A stretch of 64,000 bases of DNA from Ascoidea asiatica (Eukaryota; Ascomycota; Saccharomycetes; Ascoideales; Ascoideaceae). The position numbers were made by a program, and so were the translations under genes. Under the pieces are notes generated by a model, which was given only the letters and a program-made list of their open reading frames with translations, did no database searches and had not been told where the DNA came from. Of this stretch, positions 42,750-52,562 are shown one piece after another. How positions within the stretch are numbered: the stretch's first letter is position 1; each line of letters begins with the position of its first letter. The stretch lies in NCBI GenBank assembly GCA_001600695.1, contig BCKQ01000012.1, positions 316,080-380,079 on the forward strand, written 5' to 3'.

Positions 42750-43239
42750 TGATTGTAGTTTGAAGGAAACATCTAATTATTACTAAGACGATATCTAATT
42801 CAAATTATAAACAATTGTTAATTAAAATATAAAATATATAAAAATTATATAAAAAATATGGGAGGTAAGTGCCCTATTTATATTAGTGGAAAATAGGAGC
42901 GGGTAACCCATATTAAGAATAAATTTGTAAATTTAGTATGTGAAAGTTCACTTCCCATACNTAAGAAAAGAAATANAATAAAGTATTGTTCTANAAGACA
43001 NTACGTCNTTNTAAGAACAAACACGAANATTCCAGTACATTCGAGATGCACACAGAACTTCGAAGAAAGAATAAATAATGCAGACCCAGAACGTTCTAGT
43101 ACATTTAACATGCACACGGAAGTTCTGAGAACGCAATAGAATGTAGTCGTAGAACAATCTATGCAATCTTAGAAAGTCTAAGAATAGCCTAGAATATTCG
43201 AAGACAATTCTAATAAAGGAATAAAATGATTAAGAATCA
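42750..43239 (-). repeat. 5' LTR of the Ty3/gypsy element
   Basis: 490 bases, aligned without gaps to 36724-37213. Its outer end reads AGAATCA rather than ACAATCA. Seven N bases (42961-43028) sit in one segment. A strong promoter would be expected here, but none is recognised with confidence. Confidence 0.92.
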
Positions 43240-43243
43240 TGTG
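43240..43243. repeat. Target-site duplication TGTG (right)
   Basis: Direct repeat of 36720-36723 immediately outside the 5' LTR. Confidence 0.7.
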
Positions 43244-46200
43244 AGAGTAGCTCCCAATAACATAATAATATTACTGAAAAAAAGAGATAATCAAGTATTG
43301 TTGAAAATTCAATAATAATCGTCTTCTTTAATAAAATATGTTTGGTCTTTAAAAAGGAATTGTTTTCAATTATATTAACTTGTTTTCGTGAAACTGTAAT
43401 CGAATTAGATTTGTAACTATTTTAATTTCAATTGATTTCGCAACATGAATATTTCTTTTTTATAACGATCATTGCCAAATATTTGCTCTTACAAAGATAT
43501 TATCGTTCAAAATTTATCGAACCACTCCATGTATTATTCCGCAAAAAAATTATGGTTCTATAAAATCCAAAGTTATTCAATCATTTTATTCATAATCCAT
43601 GAAATTTATTCACTTAAAAAAGACTCCCATAATTTTTCTTATCCTTTTATAATAACTGTAACATTATAGTAATTCTTTAAGGCCAAGAAATTTCTTTCTT
43701 CCGAACGCTTTTCTAATTATTTGCTGTAATAATTATAATAGGTAGAATTTCAAATTATTTTTTTTTTAAGCAGCTTTCTGCTTTTACTTTTTATGTTTTT
43801 TTTTCAAGTTTTTGAAGAAATCGACTGCTTTTATACCCAATTTTTGGTTTAAGCAAATATACTCATTACCATAAATGTGTAAAATTAACTTAAATTTCAG
43901 ATTTTTGATATTTTATATGGTACTAAACACAATATGCTTTTTTTGCTGCAACCCAAAAATATTTATGCTTTTTATTACTGTTTACCATTTTATTTTTAGT
44001 TTGGAAAGCTTATATGTTAGTACCACTTATTTTCAAATTAGAAAGTTTAGAGTTTGCGGGCTGCATATAAAGTTTCAGTTTCAAAACACTAATTGACCCA
44101 GTTTTTGTTTCTTTGGGTGTGTCGTGTAGAAAAAGAAACTTCCAGCATTAATCAATCCTTGGTTTTCACCAGTTGCTCCATTAGGTAACTTACTGGGTTC
44201 ACGATAGTTACCCGATAGGGAAAACTAGTTTAGGTCGTTTCTAATCGGCAGAACTGTCTAATTAGGATCAATTAGTATTGATTAGTATTTATTAGTATTT
44301 ATTAGTATTGATTAGTGTTGATTAGTATTTACTTTGATTTGAATTAATTTTAAGGGGGGTTCTAAAAATATATCTATTTGATCTTAATCAAGAATATTTT
44401 GATCTATTTTGTAAACTCCTCTCATATTTTCTCATTTGATTGTAAAATTCCATTACCAATTAGGAAATTCTGCATTTATTTTAATTTTTTTTTGTTTACT
44501 TCAATACAATTAGCTTTCGTTCAGGTCTCCTTCAAGACAAGGTTAAATAACTTTTCCATTTCAATAACATTTATTTTAGTCCCTTTTATTTTTTTATTTT
44601 TTTACACGAGTCGATTTTAAATTCTTTAGAATATGTTTGAAAATTGTCTTAAGAAGCAACAGAAAAATTATCAAGTACTAATCTATATTACTTTGAAAAC
44701 TTGAATGAGTGCTTCATCATTATTCACTACATTAGTTCACTTTAAAATTGTTTTTGACCTTTGAAATCTTTATGACCCACCTTTAATTGAAAAACATTCT
44801 ATTCTATGATTACTATTATCAGTAGAACTATTTACATTCATTTGAGAAATCCTTTGAATTATTCCATTGAATAATTCATAATGAACTCCATTTCATTACG
44901 ACAGTACTATAATGTCTCTTTTCATTTACAGTTAAACAACTGCTTCTATTAACAATTTTTAATTCCATTCCTTTTTTTTTTTACTTTACTCAAATGCTTA
45001 TCAACTAATATTCATTTATGATGGTTTTATTAATATTATCAATAAAACAATTTCCATTTTAAGATCGGATCTTATTAATAATCTTACATTGGATTTTATT
45101 AATTAAAATATTCAAATCCTAGTAATGTTTAATCCTCAATTGAAATCATTGAAACTAAGTTAATAATTTAAGACAATTAACTAATAAAGTACAGTTAATC
45201 TGTTTTAGTTAAAGTACAGAACATTTTTTTAGTATAATTAGTATTCACCACACACCTATACTCTATTAAGAAGTACTGTATGTTTTAATAATTTATGGTC
45301 TAAATAATTCATAGCATTATTTAATATTCAGATAACCAATTTCATTGAAGTTTTTGTAAAAACACAAAATATCTTGTTTTTTTATAAATTTAGGTAAATA
45401 TTTACAAAATTTTGAATATTTTAAAAATTTATTAATCAATTTCAAGTAATTTTTCCACACAATTTATTTCATTTAATAGTAACTAAATATTTTCCATCTT
45501 TGAATTTATGAATCTTTGAATCTTTTGAAAACCTGAATATATTGATAATTTTAATGAGGAAATAAGTTTTTTTTTTACTAAAAGAATACATTATTTTAGT
45601 CAACCTTACATTGGATACATTATCTGCAAAACACCATTTTCAAAAAAGTTTATAAGAGATGGTGGTGTAAATTGATTATACAAAAATTCAAGATGAACTA
45701 AATTATCACACTATTACTACTGTATTATAAGTGATAGTATAGATTTCAATTAAGGATAGATAAAATAATTATTTGATAAATAGTGTATGTATGTATGGAT
45801 TTTTTTCAAAATTCAAATTTAATAAATAATTACCGAATGAAATAAATTATCCTTTATCTTATAAAATTCATCCCTTTTAATTCTTTAATTATAATTATCT
45901 TCCCCTTTTAATCTTTTTCATTATTCTTAATTCAGTTTTATAATTTTCATTTATTAAAAGATATATGATTATTCTTTTTATTTTTTAAGAAAATTAATTA
46001 TTATTTAAACATGTCAATTTCCCTGAAGTAAAATTTCAATTCAATTAAATTTATTATTTTATAATTCCCAATTTGTATTTAAATTAAATTCATAAACATT
46101 TTTTTTTCTTCATTAATTTATTTTAATTCATTTTAATTTATTTCAATTTATTTCAATTTATTTCAATTTATTTTGTCATATAATAATTTCATTCTTTTTT

Positions 46201-46256
46201 AAAAATCATTAGTCTTATTACTTTTTTTTTTGTTGAGAAAAATTCATTTTTAAAAG
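43244..46256. other. Gene-poor region right of the retrotransposon; far upstream of the PCL1-type gene
   Basis: 3.0 kb of A/T-rich DNA with no credible gene; the open frames around 43472, 43875 and 44378 are Phe/Ile/Tyr-rich by composition. It contains a 7-base inverted repeat, GGTAACT (44184-44190) with AGTTACC (44206-44212), and a perfect-phase decamer array (44271-44330). Confidence 0.5.
44271..44330. repeat. Six-unit decamer array ATTAGTATTK
   Basis: Six consecutive 10-base units, ATTAGTATTG or ATTAGTATTT, with one G change in unit five. The ten-base period puts each TTAGT on the same helical face. Confidence 0.85.
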
Positions 46257-47208
46257 ATGTCAGATTTTGAAGCTCTTAATATTTTCTTAACTTATCCAGT
46301 TACTCATGATATGTTATTAAAATTAACATCAGCAACAATTGATTTATTACCATGTCCAAGTGAAAAACCAAAGAGTTCAAATAAAAATAAATTTTCAGCA
46401 TCTTTATCATTATCATCATTATCATCATCATTAGCATCAGCATCAACATCAACATCAGCATCAGCATATCCTTCACCACCTTCAAGTCCAGGTAAATTAC
46501 CATCATTAATGACATTTTTGGTAACATTAGTTAAATATACAAATGTTTATACAGGTACATTAATGGCAACATTAATATATTTACAAAAATTAAAAGATAG
46601 ATTACCAAAAGGATCAACAGCACAAGATCCATCATCAAGACATAGAATTTTATTAGCAGCATTAATTTTATCATCAAAATATAATAATGATTCATCACCA
46701 AAAAATAAACATTGGTCAAAATATACTAATGGATTATTTTCAACACATGAAGTTAATGAAATGGAAAGACAATATTTATCATTAATTAATTGGGATATGA
46801 GAATTAAAAATGAAGATTTAATTTATCATTTAAAACCATTTTTAAATATTATTAAAGTTAAAATTTTTGAAATTAAAATGGAAAAAGAAAAAGCAAAAGA
46901 AAAAGAAGTTGAGAAAGAAAAACAAAAACAAAGAAAAATTCAAGAAATTAAAAGAATTGAAGAATTTGAAAAAATTAAATTAATTAATAAACAAAAATTA
47001 AAAAGTAAGAAAAATAAAATATCATTATCACCAAAATCATTATCACCAAGAAATAGAAATAGAATTGTTGAAGATATTGAGAATATAGATCCAATTAGTT
47101 CTAGATATAATAATAATAGTAATAAGAAACATCATTATCATAATAATTATTATAGTAAAATGAATAAGAAAATATCATTACCTTCATTGAAGTCATTTAC
47201 ATTAAAGA

Positions 47209-47267
<59 letters not shown>

Positions 47268-47783
47268 AGATCTAGAGAGGATATGGCATTGAAACCAATT
47301 GGAGCAAGTAGATTAAATTCATCAGGTTCAACAAGTTCATCAAATTCTTCAGGATCATTAAATTCATTAGGATCATCAGCATCATCAAATTCAATAAGTT
47401 CATTAAGTTCAAATGATTCATTAGAATCAACTTTTAATAAGGTTCCATTATTATCATTTGAATCTAATAGTTCAATATCCTCATATAATTCATTTGATTC
47501 ATTATATTTAAATAATTATAGTAGTAGTACTACTACTAATAAAAATAATAAGTTTTTAAGAAGTGAATCAAATTCATCAAATTTAAGTCAACAATCTAAT
47601 ACTTTAAATACATTAAAACCATCTAAAGGAAAATTAAATCTTCATAATATTTTAATGAATAAAGATTATAAAGATTCATCATATGTTTTATTTAAAGAAG
47701 AAGATATTTATTCAGATCCTAAATCAACATTCCTTAGTCATCATCATCCTCATCAATATAAACGTACAATTGTTAATAATTAA
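46257..47783 (+). CDS. PCL1: Pho85 cyclin of the Pcl1/Pcl2 type
   Basis: A cyclin subunit for the CDK Pho85, acting in G1 and polarised growth. The cyclin box (residues ~80-205) matches yeast Pcl1 closely: KLPSLMTFLVTLVKYTNVYTG, SRHRILLAALILSSKYNNDSS, NKHWSKYTNGLFSTHEVNEM and ERQYLSLINWDMRI. The family N-terminal helix (ALNIFLTYPVTHDMLLKLTS) is present. A Ser-rich insert and PPSSPGK precede the box. The C-terminal 300 residues are a Lys/Glu coiled-coil-like stretch (~205-250) then Asn/Ser low complexity with a 17-residue poly-Asn run. 508 residues against about 280 in S. cerevisiae. Pcl1 and Pcl2 cannot be separated here. Confidence 0.88.
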
Positions 47784-49093
47784 AATCAATTGTAAAACAT
47801 TTCATGTACATTTCTTTCATTTCTTTCATTTCATGTCTTTTCTTTTTTTTCTTTATTTAATTTAATACTTTATCACTTTTTCACTTCTTTATTTATTTCT
47901 TTTTTTATCTTCTTTGATTTTTCACTTCTTTTATTATTATTATTTTATTTTATTATTTAATTTATTTGTGACTTGAGTTCTTTTTATGGGTTATTATTCT
48001 TCTTTTTTTTCATTATCTTCAAATTGTATAGTATAAATTCACACTCCTTTGAAATATTTTAATCATTTATTCTGTATTCTGTAGATTTGATTGATTTCAT
48101 TCCATTGGAGTCTTCAGCATCGTTTCTTGTAACTTCAGTCAAATTCACAGGCACCAGAAAAAAAGCTCAAATTCGAACCAAAATTTATAAAAAAGGGGCT
48201 GGCAGAAGAAGACAGAGACAGGCAGAGGGGTGCATTGGATCCACTTGTTTGGATTTAACATTTTGAGACCAGAATCTTGGAAGTTCTTTAAAATCCGGAA
48301 AAATAAAAACCATTTCAGGATTCAAAATTTTAAGGTTTACTAAAAACCTGAGCTCGGATATTTTTAATCCGGTCGTGGTTTACATGTGACCGCGGCAGGG
48401 ATGTCCTTTAAATGCAACCTGGACACGGTGCACTCCGATCGGACCACTGAAATGGAACTAAATGGAACCTCGTCCACGCCACCGCAGCCGCCTCTGTCAC
48501 CGAATCCTCGACTGGCTAACAAGGTTTGATTAATCCGGTGTTGAAAGAGGCTGATTTTATTTTATGTCTGCTCTCTTTTTATTTCCTTAATTCCTTAATT
48601 TCTTATTCTTATTCTTTATTCTTATTCTTTGATTTTTATTTTTTAAAACTTATTACTTATTACTTATTTTTTATTATTTATTATTTATTACTTATCATTT
48701 TATTTTTTATTTATTATTTTATTCTTTATTCTATATTTTATATAATTTGACTTTTTAATTTTTATTATTTCTCACTCCTTTTAAATATAATTCATTAACT
48801 CAGTCAATTTTTAACAAGAACTGAAAAATAATCTAATAATTTTATAAATTTATAAAAATCTAAAGATATTCTACAGTCAATACATAGATATATAATCAAT
48901 AAAATCATACTCATAAAACTCATAAAAGATTCAAAGATATGGAGATAGCAATATATTCATTTTTCAATTAATCAATAACTAACTAAAAACTAACTAAGTA
49001 TCAAAAATAAATAAAAAATAATAAGTAATAAATTATAATCAATTCATCTAGATTTAAATAGCTAAATAAATAATCAAATAAAATTAATCAAAA
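47784..49093. promoter_or_regulatory. Intergenic, PBS2 promoter with GC island
   Basis: No gene. 48170-48530 is GC-rich, with TCACATG-type (48384-48391, minus GTCACATG) and CCGCGG/CGCC-rich motifs, in contrast to the flanking T-rich tracts. The last 250 bases are an A-rich leader. The 48526-48750 frame is a Phe/Tyr/Leu composition artefact. Confidence 0.45.
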
Positions 49094-51427
49094 ATGAATA
49101 TTGTTAATTCAAATAGTGAAATTTCAAAATTAAATAATAATGAATCTGATTTAAAAAAAGATTCAATAAATCTGAATCTTAAAAATAACAAGAATAATAA
49201 AAATAGTAAAAGTAATAGTTTACCTCCTCATCCTTTTCAATTAAATTTATCAAATCACTTAAAATCAAAATCAACTCCAAATTTCAAATCAAAAATTTAT
49301 TCAATTAGTGCTACTTCTTCTAATTTAAATTCAAATTCAAATTCTGATTCAAATTCTGATTCAAATTCTGATTCAAATGTAAATTCAAATGTAGATTCCA
49401 ATTCCAATTCCAATTCAAATCAAGATTCTAATTCTCAACCTCCTTCACATTCACATTCACATTCCAATTCTCATTCTAACTCGAATTCAAATTCAATAAA
49501 TCCTAAGCATAATAATTCAAATAAAAAATCAACTTTACCTCCATTTCCACCACAATTAAGATCTCCATCTTTAGGTAGTTTACCATTATCAAATTCACCT
49601 TTAAATTTGAATTTAAATTCAAATTCAAAATCAAACTCAAAATTAAATTCAACTTTAAATTCAAAATCAAATCCAAAAGCAGTTTCAAAATCAAATTTAA
49701 CTTTTAATAATTTACAAATTAATAAAACTTCCTTAAAGAAAAAAAAATCTTTAAGTGAAAGAAGAGGTGGTTCAGCTTTTAAAATTCCTGACATGTCTAA
49801 TTTTTCGATAAGTACACCACCTAGAATGTATAGTCTTGATAGACAACCAAGTCCTATTTCAAATTCAAATCCAAATTCTGTTTTCCAATCCCCTTTAGGT
49901 ACAAATTCAAATTCAATTTCAACTTCTTCTTCTTCTTCTTCAACTACAATTTCTACCTCAAATCCAATAACTCCACTGTTATCAAAAAGTAGAAGTAATA
50001 ATAGATCTAAAATTAATAATAATAGTAGTAATAATGATAATTTTGGTAATAATTTAAATAATCATATTAACAATCATTTTAAAAAAAATTTCAATCATTC
50101 TCCTCCTATACCTTCAAGTTTATCATTATCTAATTCAAATTTATCTAAAAAACAAAATAAATTTCAAAAATTACATAATATGAAATTAGATCTTTCTCCA
50201 ACTAATAATGAATCTTCAAATCAAGAAAATATAACTAATAATAATAATAATAATAATAATAGTACAAGTATAATAAAAAGTAATTCAGAAAATAATACAG
50301 AAAATAATAAAGATAATAATAAAGATAATAATAATAATAATAATTATATAAATAATATAAATAAAAATCAAGATATAAAACCATTAAAACAAGAAAAAAA
50401 ATCAGATATAAAAGGTGTTTTTGAAAAATATGCAGATTATTTAGATATTAAAAATGGTTCATTAAATTTTTCTGGAAAAGCTTCATTACATTCTCAAGGT
50501 ATTGAATTTTCTTCAGGTAATTCTTTTAATATAACTTTTAATGAATTTAAAATTATGGAAGAATTAGGTAGAGGTAATTTTGGTACAGTTTCAAAAGTTT
50601 TACATATTCCAACAAATGTTATAATGGCTATAAAAGAAGTTCATTTACAATTAGAAGATGCTCAAATTAAACAAATTATTATGGAATTAGAAGTTTTACA
50701 TAATTGTGATTCTCCATATATTGTTGATTTTTTTGGTGCATTTTTTGTTGAAGGTAATGTTTATATGTGTATAGAATATATGGATGGTGGATCAGTTGAT
50801 AAAGTTTATAATAAAAAAAATGGTATTCCAGAAAAAAATCTTGCAATTATTGCAAAATCAATTATTTTAGGTTTAAAACAATTAAAAGATCAACATAATA
50901 TTATTCATAGAGATGTTAAACCAACAAATATTTTAGTTAATACAAAAGGTAAAATTAAATTATGTGATTTTGGAGTTTCTGGAAATTTAGTTGCTTCAAA
51001 AGCTAAAACTAATGTTGGTTGTCAACCATATATGGCACCAGAAAGAATTACAAATGTAAATAAATATACTGTTCAAAGTGATATTTGGTCTTTAGGTATA
51101 TCATTACTTGAAATGGGTACAGGTAAATATCCATATCATGAATTAACTTCATCAAGTGCAATTATGGCAATTATAAATGATGTTTTAAATGGACCAATAC
51201 CTAAATTTGATGATTCATTCAGTGATATTGCACAAGATTTTGCAAGTAAATGTCTTGAAAAAAATCCAAAAAAAAGAGCTTCATATCAAGATTTATTAGA
51301 TCATAAATGGTTAAATATGTATATTGATATTGATGATCCAGATTATAATATAGAAGGTGATCAATCTCCTGTTGATATGGCAAGTTTTTTCACAGATAGA
51401 GTTCATGGAAGATTTTCAAACTATTAA
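49094..51427 (+). CDS. PBS2: Pbs2, MAP kinase kinase of the HOG pathway
   Basis: Pbs2 is the scaffold and MAPKK that activates Hog1 under osmotic stress. The kinase domain (~483-745) is complete: glycine loop GRGNFG, catalytic K514 (IKEV), H605-R606-D607 (HRDVKPTN), D625-F626-G627, and the activation-loop S635 and T639 matching the phosphorylated Ser/Thr pair of yeast Pbs2. The block KYADYLDIKNGSLNFSGKAS just before the kinase is specific to Pbs2. The N-terminal half is Ser/Asn-rich. TLPPFPPQ at 147-154 could be the proline motif bound by the Sho1 SH3 domain. 777 residues (S. cerevisiae 668). Confidence 0.96.
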   Translation: MNIVNSNSEISKLNNNESDLKKDSINLNLKNNKNNKNSKSNSLPPHPFQLNLSNHLKSKSTPNFKSKIYSISATSSNLNSNSNSDSNSDSNSDSNVNSNVDSNSNSNSNQDSNSQPPSHSHSHSNSHSNSNSNSINPKHNNSNKKSTLPPFPPQLRSPSLGSLPLSNSPLNLNLNSNSKSNSKLNSTLNSKSNPKAVSKSNLTFNNLQINKTSLKKKKSLSERRGGSAFKIPDMSNFSISTPPRMYSLDRQPSPISNSNPNSVFQSPLGTNSNSISTSSSSSSTTISTSNPITPLLSKSRSNNRSKINNNSSNNDNFGNNLNNHINNHFKKNFNHSPPIPSSLSLSNSNLSKKQNKFQKLHNMKLDLSPTNNESSNQENITNNNNNNNNSTSIIKSNSENNTENNKDNNKDNNNNNNYINNINKNQDIKPLKQEKKSDIKGVFEKYADYLDIKNGSLNFSGKASLHSQGIEFSSGNSFNITFNEFKIMEELGRGNFGTVSKVLHIPTNVIMAIKEVHLQLEDAQIKQIIMELEVLHNCDSPYIVDFFGAFFVEGNVYMCIEYMDGGSVDKVYNKKNGIPEKNLAIIAKSIILGLKQLKDQHNIIHRDVKPTNILVNTKGKIKLCDFGVSGNLVASKAKTNVGCQPYMAPERITNVNKYTVQSDIWSLGISLLEMGTGKYPYHELTSSSAIMAIINDVLNGPIPKFDDSFSDIAQDFASKCLEKNPKKRASYQDLLDHKWLNMYIDIDDPDYNIEGDQSPVDMASFFTDRVHGRFSNY

Positions 51428-52562
51428 TTGATAACCATTTACTCTTTTTATTTTTTTCTATATTTTTTATTCTATTATTCTATCATTGACTTTTTTCTCA
51501 TATTAATTCAAAATTTCAATTATTTTTTTTTTTCAATTCTCATAGTTTTTCAACAAATTTTTTCATCAATTACCTTTTTTACTCTCTTTTTCTCCTTAGT
51601 TCTCTTTTTTTCTGATATTTTATTTCATTAATCTTTTCAATTATTTCACTTAAATTTCTATTCTTTTAAACATTGATTATCAGCATTTTTCTTAGTTCTT
51701 TTCCAGTTTTCATTAACAGTTGAGCATTATAACAGTTATATATATATATATATATATATTTCTTTATTCTTTATTCTTTATTCCTTACTCTTTCTTCGTG
51801 TTTCTTCGTGTTTCTTTCTTTTTCATTCTCTTTTTTTCACTTCACATTATTATTATTTGCTGATTATGATTTTTCAACTATTTTTTTACTTTTTTTTTTT
51901 TAACTTTCATGGGATGTGGCTTTTTTAATAAGAAAAATCGAGAGAATAATCAACATATATATCTAGTTCTTTATCTGATCTTCATTTCCAAATCTTTCGT
52001 AGTTTCTGTTGTTTCTGCTGTTTCTGCTTCTTCTTTTTGCAGCTCAGACTCGCTTAGCGAACACCTTTCCGAACACCATTCGTGCAAACGAACACAAAAA
52101 CCTATAAAAGACCTACAAAAGACAGCATTCCGGTGTGCTCTTAACGAACACATTCCCTTGTTCGGCTTCTGCCCTCCAAGCCCAGTCTTACCCTCTGTCA
52201 CGGTTCGTTAACGGCCGCCTCGCTGTTCTTCAACCGCCATTTTATTTTTTTCTCTCATTCCTCAACAAAAAATTTTTTTATTTTTTTGTTTGTAGACCTT
52301 TTTTTTAAAAGAAAAAAGAGAAGAAATCATTGATTTAATGAAGTAAAAGTTAATTGAAGCACCAAATATAAAGTAATTGAAAGGGATTTGATTGTATTGT
52401 TTGTTAGCATCTTGCTTTTTTATACTAATTCTTTCTTTGGTGAATAGTTTATTGCTTTTCTTATTTATTTATTTTACTTGTTTTGCTTTTGTTTTTATCT
52501 TCTTTCTCATCTTCTTCTTCATCTTTTTCATCTTCTTCTTTTTGCTTTATAATATATAAATA
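51428..52562. promoter_or_regulatory. Intergenic, importin gene promoter with CGAACAC cluster
   Basis: No gene. It has a TA run at 51738-51760 and T-rich stretches. 52020-52230 is GC-balanced and holds four CGAACAC heptamers. The 100-codon frame at 51909-52211 runs straight through the heptamers and has no domain. Confidence 0.45.
52058..52164. promoter_or_regulatory. Cluster of CGAACAC heptamers
   Basis: Exact CGAACAC at 52058-52064, 52070-52076, 52089-52095 and 52145-52151, with an inverted CGAACA core at 52159-52164, about 400-500 bases upstream of the importin start. In AT-rich DNA such a cluster is unlikely by chance and suggests a transcription-factor array. The factor is unknown. Confidence 0.45.

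Larger units (their letters stand above)
36724..43239 (-). mobile_element. Ty3/gypsy-type LTR retrotransposon, full-length but inactivated
   Basis: A 6.5-kb element read on the minus strand: 5' LTR 42750-43239, gag, zinc knuckle, protease, reverse transcriptase, RNase H, integrase, 3' LTR 36724-37213. The order RT-RNase H-integrase places it in the Ty3/gypsy (Metaviridae) group. The LTRs are both 490 bases with TGATTGT...ACAATCA ends, and a TGTG target duplication flanks the whole. The pol frame is broken by several frameshifts and three integrase nonsense codons, plus an internal ~111-bp duplication. No obvious tRNA-complementary primer site starting with TGG is visible next to the 5' LTR. 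Ambiguous bases cluster in gag and the 5' LTR. Confidence 0.93.

Noticed and set aside
48526-48750. 74-codon hydrophobic frame before PBS2
   Set aside because: Phe/Tyr/Leu content follows T-rich repeats of TTATT; no signal or conserved motif.
51909-52211. 100-codon frame starting MGCGFF (possible myristoylation)
   Set aside because: It crosses the CGAACAC cluster and promoter region, with no domain; the antisense frame is equally open.
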